A DNA stretch of 64,000 nucleotides from Clarkia xantiana subsp. parviflora (taxonomy: Eukaryota; Streptophyta; Magnoliopsida; Myrtales; Onagraceae). The stretch covers positions 18,744,666-18,808,665 of the forward strand of contig JAPTYO010000005.1 in assembly GCA_036873135.1 (NCBI GenBank). The letters run 5' to 3'. The notes under the pieces are model-generated. The model searched no databases. It saw nothing but the letters and a program-made list of their open reading frames with translations, and had not been told where the DNA came from. A program made the position numbers and the translations under genes. The first letter of the stretch is position 1; every line of letters starts with the position of its first letter. Positions 11,014-22,080 of the stretch are shown here, one piece after another.

Positions 11014-12700
11014 TCAGGCGGATGAGGTATCACCTCCAGCAGCAAACCCTCCGTGAATCACATTGATAGTGCCTCGTCTCTCCTTGCGAGCACCGGATGA
11101 TTCTGGATCGGTTCTCTTCTTCTTCGGGGACCGATCGCGGGATCGGGAACGGGACCGCGATCGGGACCGAGAGCGGGATTGACACCGCTTATCCCCGACA
11201 AATTCCTTGAGCTTCCCCTTCTGGATCAACTTTTCGATCTCCTTCTTCAGTTCCCGACAGTGGTTGGTGTCGTGACCATTTGCGCGGTGAAATCGACAGT
11301 AGCGATCCGTGCTAGATCCCAGGAATTCTCCATCCTTCTTTGGGGGATACCTGGAGATACCTTGTCGTTCCATGACCGTCAGTACTTCCGCCATGGAGCA
11401 GTTGAGAGGAATGTCGAGATCCTCCCGCTTATCCTTCCTTGAAGAACGCCTATCGTCCCTTCGATCAGGTCGGCCTCGATTCCGACTGCTTTCAGTTTTA
11501 CCTTTTGACTTGCGATCATCGAAAGGTTTAACCGACTGCTTCCCTTTATTCGACTTTGGGGGCTCCAACTCTCCTGCGGCTATCTTTGACTCCTGAACAT
11601 CGATTTGCCGTTTCACCCTCTTCTGTAGTGCCTCCATATTCCACACAGCTTTCTCAGCCACACTGTGCATCAGGTTGGAACCATAGGGGGCCGTTAAGTT
11701 CCGAATGAAGGTACGGATGGTCTCACCTTCCGAGATCTCTTCTACGATCTCTGCCACACTGGCCGTGTACCGCTGGTAATAATGAGCCAGCGATTCGTCG
11801 GGCCTTTGCACCACCTGGGTCAGGGACCTCACGCTCTTCAATAAACGTCTCCGACCCTGGTACTGCTGAATGAATCGGTCGTGCATATCTGCCCAGCAAG
11901 TGATGCAGCCTGGGGGCAGACTGAAGAACCAGGTCAGGGCTCTTTCTCCAAGTGTGTTCGGGAACAGCGTACACACTATGTCTTCACTCGGGGCTCTTCC
12001 CAGACACGCCATGAGGTGTTTCTGGACATGGCGAACTGGATCTCCTTCGCCATCGTACTCCTTTATCGTGGGGATGCCTAGCCCAGGCGGGGCTAGGGTG
12101 TCGATGAGTCGGGGGACGAAGGGATGAGTGGATCGATCCCTTAGCTCCGACACCAGCGGCTTCTGTTCTCCCATGCAGATGTTCACGATCTTTACCACCT
12201 GGTCGGGAGTGATGGGACCGTTCAGGGGAATGGTCCTGTGCTGTACTGGTCCTGGCCCATCAACCACGAACCTCTCCGGCTGACCGGATGCTCTACCTCT
12301 GTCCTGGCCTCGGGGCGGGGCTTCCTGTGCGTTCCGACCCTCTGTTGGCGGGGCCACTTCCTCCAACGGGGGCATCTCCTCCTGCCTCCTCGCAGCCTCT
12401 CTCCGATCCAAGAGAGCCTCCACGGCTGCCAGAAACATGGGCATGGCTTCCGCCACGGCCCTTGTCAAGTCTGTAGCTGGGGGAGCCTCCTGCCCCCTAT
12501 TGCCCTGGTGCTGAGGAGCAATATCTTCGGGATCTCCATTGTGCCCCCTGTCTGGGAGAGCTCAGCCGGGGGATGGTTCTGGTTTTCCTCCTGTTCTGGT
12601 ACTGAATCCAGATTTGTTGCAGCGGGGTGACGGGAACCACCGGATTGTCCCTGTCTTCTGTGCTTGCCAGCCGCCATCGATCGAGTAGAAGGCATATCAG
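11014..12700 (-). pseudogene. Gag with CHHC knuckle and RS-repeat tail (Tat-A copy 1)
   Basis: The structural protein of the element. From 12468 down, 484 residues are open: a Gag core at about 130-260 (IKEYDGEGDPVRHV ... IRTFIRNLTAPYG), a basic region at 305-350, a zinc-knuckle variant C391-x2-H394-x4-H399-x4-C404 (CRFHRANGHDTNHC), and an RS-dipeptide run at about 431-446 (11131-11178). It ends with INVIHGGFAAGG before a TGA at 11014. The N-terminal part (about 12700 to 12550) is in another frame, so one indel lies near 12550, in a G-run. Expected role: particle assembly and RNA packaging. Confidence 0.9.
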
Positions 12701-12712
12701 CTTTTTGTTTGA

Positions 12713-12730
12713 TTCCCACAGACGGCGCCA
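12713..12730 (-). other. Primer binding site of Tat-A copy 1
   Basis: Directly inside the 5' LTR, read on minus: TGGCGCCGTCTGTGGGAA, starting with TGG as needed to pair with a tRNA CCA end. The first nine bases fit the end of plant tRNA-Asp, but the rest does not fit well, so the primer tRNA is left open. Tat-B (45793-45810) has the close relative TGGCGCCGTCAGTGGG. Confidence 0.75.
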
Positions 12731-12731
12731 A

Positions 12732-13447
12732 TGTTGGATCACAGTGGAACTCCGGCACGGACTTTGACGGCGATCCTAGCTCCTTCGCTCCACGCAATCC
12801 TGCAAGAGGGGATAGACCGGGCGGTGACCCAGAATCCCTCTCCGATGCTTAAATGAGTGCCCAATACGAACTGGCAAGCAATAATCTCAGAGTATGTAAT
12901 TCAACGTAAGTATTCTGAGGTGACCTCTTGCCCTTTTATAGGCGAAGAGATGCCTCAGGTACCTGGTGAACCGTTAGGGGTGGTTAGCCCGTATCCCGCA
13001 TATCTCGGATGTGATCCCGCCTATCCAGGCCATGATCTCGTGTATCTCGGCCACGCCCCGCGTATCTCGGCCACGCTCCGTGTATCTTAACCACGTTCCG
13101 CGTATCTCGGCCACGCCCCGCGTATCTTGGCCTTATCCTCTGATAACGAGTCCCGACTCCTGTCGGGGACTCCAGAGTTGTCTCGTTGTGTCACCGCTTG
13201 GGGCCCCTCGTCATCGTGACAGGGCCTATCATTCTCAGGGATTTATCATCGGGGCCTACTTAAAGGCTTCTCATCGGGAGCTTCCAGCTCAACTGTCGGG
13301 ACCGACTCTGTCGGGACCTTTCATCGTCGGGACTCCCTTCGTCGGGACCCTTCTCCTAGGTCATCTTGACCTTCATTTTGGGCCTGGTGGGCCTGTTTGC
13401 CGTCTCCTCCCCGTTAAAGGGCCTGACGGTTGTAATCGAACCCATCA
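12732..13447 (-). repeat. 5' LTR of Tat-A copy 1
   Basis: 716 bp, TG...CA, next to the primer site. The promoter TATA (minus) is at 12934-12941 with CTTCGC upstream, which would put the RNA start near 12905 and leave about 170 bp of R/U5. The block at 12836-12856 (ccctctccgatgctt) lies in that R/U5 part. It is followed on the right by gtgaa, the target-site duplication. Confidence 0.95.
12934..12941 (-). promoter_or_regulatory. LTR core promoter (TATA) of Tat-A copy 1
   Basis: On minus the sequence reads CTTCGCCTATAAAAGGGC, a good plant TATA box in the U3/R region of the 5' LTR, where gag-pol transcription would start. Confidence 0.65.
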
Positions 13448-14469
13448 GTGAACAGCTTTGACCACTCCCATTTCATTGGTCCTCTATCACGACGTGTCCA
13501 CACCACCCACCGCTCAGGCGCCACCAGCGACCCAGACACCGTTCGTGCTCCGCCATCGCCATCGTCAATCCCTCTCGGCTGGTCCTGCTGTTGCTGTTTG
13601 TTGTCGTGATTGCTGTTTCCACCGCGTTCGGACATCCTGATCTGCCACCATTGAACAGAGTCGTCGGACACCGGCCATTCCTTCCCTCGAATTGGAAACA
13701 GCAACCGACATCACCATCGTTGGATTCCGATCGGCATCTCGCCACATTTATTCGCCACCAAGGCGCGCTTCTGCTTTTCACCTCCAGTTCCGATGCCACC
13801 CCGGGATGGACCACCTCTTCCAGAGCTCCACGACAATCGCAGCTATCTCTTGATTCTGCCCAATGCCAGACCCTTCCGCCACTTTGCTGCCAGCCCAATT
13901 GCACCGTGTTATTAAATATCAAGCCATATTTAACGAGGGCCATTTGGAAAACCAGCGGTATTATTCATCTTCGTATTCCTCGTCACTGGCATATTCAGCA
14001 TCTTAAATTGATTATTATTGGTTATATATATCATAAAAAAGTATAGGGCTATTGTTAACTTAGTTAATTGGTTAAAGGGTTTAGTTCAGTTTTGGAGAGG
14101 TTACGTTTTAATTCCTCATCTTGTTAGGGTTTTATTTCTACACCATAGGAACTAGCGTCGGTGACCGTGGCTCCATTGTTAACGAATTTAATATGTATTA
14201 TTACGTGTAAATATGTATTAGAAATCGGCAAATTGAGTGAATTGAGTATCGAAAGGGCGTAGTTAAAAATTGTTTATTGTAATTGGTAACAGAACCCCCG
14301 AACTCGAATTTCTGATCGTAGACCGATTTTATACCTAGGTGTCTAATTCGTTATTCTCTTAGGTAATATAGGATTCTAGTCAGCCTAATAATTAACTAGT
14401 GGCGACTCTTTTCAAAATCCACGTTTTTCAGAACGTATCTCGCCATAGGTCGGATTTTTAGGTCTGACA
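13448..14469 (+). mobile_element. Right part of the decayed LARD-related LTR
   Basis: This continues the sequence interrupted at 2284, starting with the duplicated gtgaa. 13453-13910 is a C-rich island. 14230-14469 matches the end of the LARD LTR almost word for word: 'cgaaagggcgt', 'taacagaacccccgaactcg', 'tacctaggtgt', 'taataattaactagtggcgactc' and the terminal 'ggtctgaca' against 'ggtccgaca'. No tRNA-Arg-type primer site follows, so it is a 3' LTR or a solo LTR. No gene is supported here. Confidence 0.6.
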
Positions 14470-16776
14470 AGGGTTGTCCTTATAGATTTTTCTCTTTCCA
14501 TATGTAAGGGTTGTCGATCGCCTTATCATATTTCAGAGTTGTCTTTTTGGATCTTCCCATTTTTTGTTGTAGGTGACGCCTCTTCTTTGTGAGTGATGGT
14601 GTCTTTCTTCTTTCCTCTTGTTCCCTGAAAAGCATTTGGTTCATTTAGTGCTATTATCATTTCTTACAGAAGGGAAAGTTTAAGTGGAGTCCGTAGATCT
14701 CCTATTGGTAATAATAAATTAGATAATGGAATTGGATATTCCCTTTTCCCTTCGGGTTTAGAACTTCTTCCAATGTTCTCCACTGAAAGTGTTAGTTGAT
14801 ATGTGCCTTTCCGCATCTCCCAGTCGGTATAAGTTGTGGGTGTCGCCTTATGAAGACGGTCACTGTGGCTTCCACCGTAGGAGTGAATCCTTGTATTGGG
14901 CTTATGTTGTATCCTTCCTTTGTAGTTTCCATTGGAAGGAGTCATGCCTCATATTTGCATCGTCTTCTATTTTCGGGTGGACTATCAAGCACTAGATCAG
15001 GTGGTGCCCCCCTAGTTGCTTGTTAGTTGCACCATTTGTTCTTGTTTAGCCTGTTAAGGCTTATCTTCATTTTTCTCGGTTGGGTGCCGAGCACTTGCTC
15101 GTTTGGTGCCCCCCCCCCCCCCCCCGCCAAGTTGCTCGGTCTCCTTACTCTTATTTGCTCTTTGAGCATGCCTTTCTTATATGCACCTTCCAGAGTTGGC
15201 GAGCGGAGTGGGGTGGAAGGGGGGGGGGGGGTTGCTTTCGATTTTGATCTTCGTCACTGTTTCTTTCATTGACTCTTTGTTGGTGTTGGTGTGTTGTGGT
15301 GCCCCCAACTCTGTGCTATTCGCGCCAATAGGTGTAGAATGTTTGTTCCTAAGCATTTTTAGGTGTAATACGCTTGATAAGAGGTGTCCCTAAGGGCGGA
15401 AAGTAAGAGAACGTCCAGTAGCCGCTCTGGTAGTATTAAGTTCCTTTTTTCCTTCTTCAAGAAATGTTTGTGGTGCCCCCACCCTTTTTCCGACGGGATG
15501 ATGGGAGTGAATTTCATCACCACCTAAGTGTTACTCCATTGGTGGAGGTGTGCCCCCATCGCGGGGGTTGCTCTAAGCCTTGATATTCCTATTCTCTTCA
15601 GGAGGAGTCTATGTGATCTTCTATGCCCATGTAAGCACTAGACATATGTTGGTGTGATACCTCCACGTGACGTGCTGGTTGCATAGTACCCAATATTTGT
15701 TCCCCCAGAATACTTGTTCTTCCTTCCGAGGTTATAGGCTGACATTGCCGAGGGCTCTTCAATATGGCTATTTAATATGGGGCGGATGTGGGAGTGATGA
15801 TATCCCTAGCATCTTGGTTACTGTGACTACTCTCCATGCATAGGAAGTTGGTTTTGCGAATCCACTATCCTTTTAATATTGAAGTCATTGATGACCCTTA
15901 CGATGAGCATAGGTTTGGTGTTGCTCCCTCCTTTAGTGCTATCATTACATGGATGTAGAAGTGGTTTTTGTTTCAAAAATGAGTATTGTATTAGGTAGGA
16001 GGAGATAGAGGCTTTTTCTTGCAGGCTGGGTTGTAGTGGTATTCCCTGCTTTTGCAGCGTGTTGTCCCGTCCCTAGGGCGGGCGGGCGGGCGTCTGGTGG
16101 TTGTAATTGTTGTACATAGGTATATTGTAGGATGAGATTCCCTATGGTTTTCTATTGAAATGCATATCGTATTAGAACCCTTGGATGGTATTCTCTTAAA
16201 GTAGGTGCGACAGGCCCAGCTGGTTGTAGTGGCCCTCCTTGTTTGGGGTTATCCTTTTTGCTCATAGTGGGAGGATGAGTATGCATGCACCCTCCTTTGC
16301 TATCGTTGGTGATGCTTGCCCCCCCAGTGTATGTGGTTGCTCTTACTAATTCCATATTCTTCTGGGGATGGAGTTATTGCTCATCTCTCACTCTTTAGTG
16401 TTGTCATGTCCTTCACAGAGTGGTTGTTGTTCAGTGGTCACCTCCAGTTTCCTCATATAGATGTGCTCTGGAAGAGCTACTCTAGGTGCTTTCATGAAGT
16501 GATGTGATGATGGTGCTCATCCTTGTGGAGAGGTTGTTGTTCATGTTCCTCCTTATTTTGCCCCATGTTGGTATACTCTGGAAGAGCTGCCATGGGTGCA
16601 TTTATGAAGGGATGTGAGGATGGTGGTCATCCTTGTGGAGAGGTTGTTGTTATGGTTCCTCCTCATCTTGCCCCCTATTGGTATACTCTGGAAGAGCTTC
16701 CATGGGTGCATTTTTGTTGTTCCTATGTTCTTGGGTGTTTGATTGTTGCTCCCACTAGGGAACAATTCTTGCGTAG
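14470..16776. other. Non-coding remnant, probably retrotransposon interior
   Basis: There is no supported gene. The sequence is T/G-rich with recurrent 'gtgccccc' words, a 17-C run at 15109-15125 and an 11-G run near 15220-15230. Words such as 'attgaagtcattgatgaccctta' resemble 22270-22330, so the same decayed family occurs twice. A minus-oriented LTR begins at 17807 with a primer-site-like sequence in front, so this may be its non-coding interior. Confidence 0.4.
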
Positions 16777-16921
16777 GCTTGGTGTTTACACCAATCCAAT
16801 ATTATAATGACAAGTGTCACTCTTTTATTGGTTGTTTATCTAAAACCCTAAGAATGAACCCTGGAATGGTGGAAGCAAAGACACTAGTCATTATAATATT
16901 GGTTTGGTGTAAACACCAAGC
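16777..16921. mobile_element. 145-bp inverted-repeat element (MITE-like)
   Basis: The two ends are inverted copies of each other over about 42 bp (16777-16818 and 16880-16921) with about two mismatches, starting GCTTGGTGTTTACACC. The middle is about 61 bp and non-coding. No convincing target-site duplication is visible, so the superfamily is open. Confidence 0.65.
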
Positions 16922-16987
16922 TTATCTAAGAATTTTCCCCCACTAGGGGCTTGTCTTTCATTAGGGGTGAAGGAGGTAGTTGTTGAT

Positions 16988-17558
16988 AGGGCTGGCAATT
17001 TGTGACACGACACGATAGCACGACACGAACACGCACGGAAAAAACCGTGTTCGTGCTAGCATATAGTAGAACGATAACACGATAGCACGAATACGATTAA
17101 CACGATATAACTTCCGTGTCGTGTTCGTGTTTGAGTATCATAACACGACACGCACGATAGCACGATAAAGTTGTGCTACTAAGATTAATTCTTAAGTATT
17201 TTTTAAACAAATCTTATTTATTACCTTTAAAAACTTCAGTTAGTGATTTAATTTTTAGTGTTTTATACTCTATATTATTAACTTATGAATATTGACATAC
17301 TAATCATAGTTTTTTTTATATATGAAGTTTATTATTTTGTTTTTTTTGCTTAAAGATCTAGTTTCGGGATGTACAACTATATATCATTACACAACACGAT
17401 AGCACGACACGAACACGCACGAAATTATCCGTGCCGTGTTCGTGTTTGTAAAACGTGACACGATAAGCTTACCGTGCGTGTTCGTGTTCAGTAAGTTTAG
17501 CACGACACGATTATTGACACGCACGATAGCACGCACGATAGCACGAATTGCCACCCCT
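16988..17558. mobile_element. 571-bp non-autonomous DNA transposon, hAT-like
   Basis: The ends are inverted: AGGGCTGGCAATT at the left and the complement of AGGGGTGGCAATT at the right. They are flanked by the identical 10-mer agttgttgat (16978-16987 and 17559-17568). Subterminal regions on both sides are packed with 'cacgatagcacga', 'cacgaacacg' and their complements, the style of transposase-binding repeats in hAT elements. The inside is AT-rich with no coding. hAT elements make 8-bp duplications, so 8 of the 10 identical bases may be the true duplication. Confidence 0.8.
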
Positions 17559-17789
17559 AGTTGTTGATTGACTACCGATCGTGGTGTCTAGGAGCTTAAT
17601 GTAGTGTTATCCAAGGAGTGTTGTTCTCCATTGGACGACGGTTGCTTAGCATATTTTGATTGTTGCCCCCGGATGTTAGGCTCATGGAGACCCACGGTAG
17701 GCACCTTACTATGCCACCCCTTGTTCTCTTGGGCCCCCTTATTTATTGCCATCGAGCACAAGTAGTAGGCTACGTCTTTTTTGCTCGAA

Positions 17790-17806
17790 TCTGCAGACGG
17801 CGCCAG
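17790..17806 (-). other. Primer-site-like sequence next to the LTR at 17807
   Basis: Read on minus this gives TGGCGCCGTCTGCAG after one spacer base, close to the Tat-A and Tat-B primer sites. It indicates that the LTR to the right is the 5' LTR of a minus-oriented gypsy element whose interior lies to the left. Confidence 0.5.
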
Positions 17807-18720
17807 TGTTTACACACGAATGTCTTTTGGGGGCTTTTCCTTCCTTACTCTCCTTCTTCCTAGGCTTCTCCTTCCAGTATTCACGCTGCGTGGGCTTCTC
17901 CTTCTAGTATTCCCGCCTCATGGGCTTCTCGTTCTCGTATACCTGCAGATGGGTATCTAGGAGGGAATTCCCGATAAACCCATTATTTACATACGACGTC
18001 TTGAGTGTCTTCTTACTTCAGACATCCGTCCTTCCTTCTCCTCGTGATACCTGCAAAAGGGGCAATACCGAGACCAATGAGGGGTGGTTCTCAGTGTGCC
18101 CTCTCCGATGCTTAAATGAGTATAGGCTCTTAGAGAGCTAAAGTAGAGAGAAGGCAGAGCTTGAGTAATAGATAGCAAGATTGATTTCAAATGAGCAGAG
18201 GAGGCCTCTATTTATAGAGTTCCTATCGGACCGCTCCGGTTCCAGTGGTTTCCTGGTTCGGTTGTGGAAGGTTCGTAATATGAGTTGGCCTTGACCGTAA
18301 ATAAGGTGCCTTTGACCCCGGTTCGACCATAGGTAAGTTCATTATAGCTAAGCGTCGATGTATGGCCTCTAAGGGCAAGTCCCGGGCGAGATATCATCCG
18401 GAGATGGGGGTCTGGACGAGGGAGGCTCGTCCGGACGGATGGGGGGGGGGGGGGGGGTACCCGGAGGGGTAACCCAAGGCCTTGCTCGGGTCACCCAAGC
18501 AAGGAGTCCCTTGCTCAGGTTACCCGAGCAAGATCCTTATTGCTCGGGTAACCCAAGCAAGGGTCCCTTGCTTGGGTTGCCCCCGGGTGGTCTTTCCACC
18601 ATGGGTCTTCCCGAGTGGATTTTGCCACTCGGGGTCTTTTCGGGCCTATGTGATGGGTCCGGGTGTCCGTGTTCCAAGTTTCGAATTATTTTCGGTTATT
18701 GCCAATTTCTCGAGTCCAAT
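17807..18720 (-). repeat. LTR of a decayed minus-oriented gypsy element (right end uncertain)
   Basis: It starts TGTTTACACACG. Inside are the block ccctctccgatgcttaa at 18099-18116, shared with the Tat-A LTRs, and a minus-strand TATA (18210-18219, read CTATAAATAG). A 17-G run at 18441-18457 is followed by an array of palindromic units (18470-18582). No matching second LTR lies in the window and the right border is a guess. Confidence 0.5.
18470..18582. repeat. Array of palindromic units in an LTR
   Basis: Alternating 'ccttgctcgggt' and 'acccaagcaagg' arms follow one another, for example GTTACCCGAGCAAG then CTTATTGCTCGGGTAAC. Each pair can fold into a hairpin. The Tat-B LTR has an array of the same design with different sequence. 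Confidence 0.6.
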
Positions 18721-19075
18721 TAGTGATAGCTCGGGTGTATATTCACCACTTAAGAAATTTAAAAAAAAAGATTACTTTGTGATTTGCTTAGGGTTTCGGC
18801 CAATAACACATAATTGGAAACAAGTGGTCGAATTTCAAGATCAAATTTTACTAAGATCTACAATCCAATGTTTGATTTTTTATAAAAATTATGTTTTTCT
18901 TGAAGATCATGAACATCAAATTTTCCTAAGAACATCATGAAAATTTCGGAACATTAACAACTTAAAAATCCAAAATTTTAATTTTCTTTCTTTAAAATTT
19001 CCAGCCAAAAATAATAATTTTCAAGAACATCAATTTATCAAAATCATGAACTCCTAACACAAGCTCTGATTCCAC

Positions 19076-19830
19076 TGTTAGATTACAGAGAGTAATCACT
19101 ACTGATACAATAAACATGGTACATGCTAGTAATCAATATTACGCAGCGGAAGATTCGCACATACCTCAAAGTAGATCAGTAGTCCCAAGGTCCTGCAGCA
19201 GGGAGTTCACGGTTCACCGGACGGCACCCGTAGAGGTTCTTGTTAAGGAAGGCCTACGCCGTATAGTCTCCACAGCAAAGCCTCTGATCGATTCTTGGCA
19301 GGGACAAATCTCCGGAGTGTTTGCTCGAAAGCAAAGTGTTGGTAGTGGTTCGGCCGAACTATATGGTTATGGGGAAGAGGGTTTTCTCTTAAATCACTAC
19401 AAGGGAGGAATTATGATTTTCCCTAATAAAACCCTTAACACCCCATATATATAGGAGGAGCAAAGTGGTTAAAAGTCCACTTTGCCCTCGGCTGGCCAAT
19501 TGGTGTATAAGGGAGGCCAATTTTGGGCCTCTCATGTCAATTGGGATTTGGGTCTGGCCCAATGTCCTAATGTGACATTTACCCAATAGTCTTAGGTAAC
19601 ATATACATATTATAGGCTACCATTTACGTCGCCCATCACCATATGCTTACAGTTAACTAGTCAATCAATGTCACCTAGTGTGTATGAGCAGTTGCAAGAC
19701 GATCTATTTATGATAATGCCATCCCATTTTTCAGGGTAGTAGGGTTATGCGCAAACCTAAACTATAAGCGAATGAGTAGATATCCTAACTTGGTCGCTGG
19801 ATGTGGTGGATTTATACAGTATCGTAATAT
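19076..19830 (-). repeat. Copia-type LTR, minus orientation (right end uncertain)
   Basis: The left border TGTTAGATTACAG is preceded by 'aagctctgattcca', which on minus reads TGGAATCAGAGCTT, one base off the usual tRNA-iMet primer site TGGTATCAGAGC. 'acgcagcggaag' and a TATA at about 19445 (minus) fit a plant Copia LTR. No gag or pol is found on the left (18721-19075 is AT-rich and non-coding), so only this piece remains. The right border is not defined. Confidence 0.5.
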
Positions 19831-19978
19831 ATAACTTATAGTATAAATTGGTATTCTTTTTTTATATTCTTTTATTCTATTGATTGATATATTTCATAGT
19901 TCCTTTATAATGTCGTTTTTATTTATTACATAGTTCCTACATTATGATGGTGTTTTTGTTTTTATTTATTACTATTTA

Positions 19979-20150
19979 CATTGCTTACGTAGCGGTGGTC
20001 TTCTGCAGCCAAACTGTATAAACAATAGATTTAAATATAAATTTTTAATTAATTTTGTTTATTTAACATAGAGACTAAAATAGGATATAAGAGCTTCCGC
20101 ATAATATTTGTATCTAAATTTTTAGAGTTCTTATCAAATTAGGAAACTAC
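19979..20150. repeat. Diverged dispersed repeat, copy 2
   Basis: Partner of 1141-1330; see there for the shared words. The stretch 20151-20870 that follows is AT-rich with no gene; it contains 'gggcagggccggcctaag' near 20417, a type of sequence often found at ends of DNA transposons, but no second end was found. Confidence 0.4.
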
Positions 20151-20879
20151 TTACCTATAACATACAAAATTTAAAAAGCTCAAATAGTTGAAAAATTATC
20201 AAGCTATTTGTGTTACTCTTTTTATTTTATATTTATGTTAGACTTATTTTTATAACTATATATAAAATTGAAATTATAGTTGTTTTTCTATAATCATACC
20301 AAAACACTTCTCAAATATATATAAAAAAGTGTGGATACTCCGCTACTTATTCATTCCTGATTTTACTTCAATATTGTCTTCTATATTTTGTCATCACCAT
20401 CCTCCAAAACATGTGGGCAGGGCCGGCCTAAGTGAGACCGGGTCCTAAATCTAAAACTAAATTTAGGGCCTTCACATTTTTTTCACAAAACATTTTTTCA
20501 CACTCAGACTAGTCAGCAATTCGAAAGAAGTTAGGCAACAAAGAAAAATTCATTTTCTCGATCGTCATTAAATATAAGCTCAACATCTACTATATCACTT
20601 GAGTTTATTGACGGTTCGAAAAAGAAGAAAGCACTCCCTTTAAGCTCTCGATAAATCGACTATCCCTAAAATGAGTTCGATATCAAGATATATCACTCAG
20701 ATTCACAAGAAATTCGATAAGGCTTAAAGATGAATAAGAAAAGTGCAATCAACAAGTCGTCATAAATTGGGCAAAAAATCGTCATAAAGTTTCCTGCTCA
20801 TAAATAAACACAATTTAGATTATGATAAGGATCATTGTCCCTAGATCTATAATTTTCCTCTGCAGCTTTGGCGACAGTA

Positions 20880-22080
20880 AACTTTTAGAGGACCTCCACC
20901 TTCGTAAAATCGAAGTCGGGGTGAGATTCTCTAATATCGGTTACAAGCGACTCGAAGGAAGAAATGACCATGTCCCCAAAAGCGGTGGCAGCATCCTTCT
21001 GAAAGACGACACTACCTTATAAGTGGCGACAACCTTGGGCAAGGCTGGTTCACTCTTCTCCACCTCGGCCTTTAAGGCGACAACCTCTCCTCGAGAAGAG
21101 GCCAGCTCGACCTGAAGACTCTAACTTTTAGCAACCAGTCTCTGGCAAAGATCAACAGACTCCGCGTTCAGGAGGATAGAGTTACTTAAAGTCTCCTTAC
21201 ACTGGGCCAGATCCTCCGAAACGGTGGTAACAGCCTCGTTCAGACGAGCAATGTCCTCCTTCAGCTGAGCGACCTTTTCTCGAAGGCGCTGCTTCTCTCC
21301 TTCCTCCACTTCAGCTTCGAGATCCTCATGCCTCCTCTTAGTGGAGGACAAATCCTTAAGAAGGTCAAGAACCAGACGGGAAAATTGCATAGATTCTCGA
21401 GAAGCCTAACAAGATAAAATCCATGAGTCAACAAGGATGTCGACGATTAAATGTTTTAAAAGAGACCTAAAAAGTAAGTATCTTTTACCTTGTCTTGCCG
21501 CTGCAGAAATAAATGAATGACCATATCAACCTAAGCTGCATTGATCGATAAACGCGGGCGGCCTTGAGGTGGCACATAAGTGTTGAGCAGATGCAGCGCC
21601 AAGTCACGACTGGCGAGGGAATGACCCTCCTTTAGTTGGTATCCCTTCAAGGAAGCCCAAGGATTCCAGTCGACTTCCCTGGTTGAATCTTCAAGGGCAC
21701 AGTGAAGCATCCTCCAGTTAAAAGGAGGACCCTCAAACCTTAGACCTGTCAGGGCCTGAGGAGCGGAAGAATCGACAACACCCTTGCCTTTTAAATCGCC
21801 ACCTACAAGGAGAAAATGAGGAATTAAAAAAAAAAAAAACTACTCCATTAAAGAAGAATAAAATCAATAAAGGATCCTCATACCTCCGGCAGCAGGTGGG
21901 GAGATCAAAGAACTGTCGAGAGCAGCTGAGGCACCGACCTCATGAAACTCTGCTATAAGAGTGGCAGCCGTCACCTTGGCTCTCTTTGAAGCCTTGGCAC
22001 TATTCTTTTTGGAAGAAGGGTCCCGATTGGCTACCCTTTTCAGAACGTTTAGTTGCACCTTCCTTGGCTCACGCACGTTT
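20880..22080 (-). pseudogene. Broken antisense-type retrotransposon gene (coiled-coil half)
   Basis: On minus, 22076-21883 encodes a basic Ser/Lys/Ala-rich linker (SSKKNSAKASKRAK). Intron 21882-21798 (GTATGAG...TTGTAG) is followed by an exon with DLALHLLNTYVP, matching DLALHLLSGSILP of the Tat-A antisense gene. A second intron is about 21490-21406 (GTAAAAG...TGTTAG). The next exon is a coiled coil (LRSTKRR-type heptads, KEDIARLNEAV), then FGDMVISSFESLV near 20940. An in-frame TAG near 21520, a stop at 21121-21123 and a later frame change show decay, and the N-terminal domain is missing. No gag-pol accompanies it. Confidence 0.6.

Larger units (their letters stand above)
2285..13447 (-). mobile_element. 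Tat-lineage Ty3/gypsy LTR retrotransposon (Tat-A copy 1), complete but broken
   Basis: Two direct 716-bp repeats (2285-3000 and 12732-13447) start TG and end CA and are flanked by a perfect 5-bp duplication gtgaa (2280-2284 and 13448-13452). The coding strand is minus: 5' LTR on the right, primer site at 12713-12730, then Gag, protease, RT, two RNase H domains and integrase, a tandem-repeat array (6420-7088), an antisense gene (3552-6264, plus), a purine tract (3001-3014 read on minus) and the 3' LTR. The archaeal-type second RNase H and the antisense gene between pol and 3' LTR are typical of the Tat lineage. By eye the LTRs differ at roughly ten positions (about 1.5%). Several nonsense codons and frameshifts make the polyprotein non-functional as it stands. 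Confidence 0.95.
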
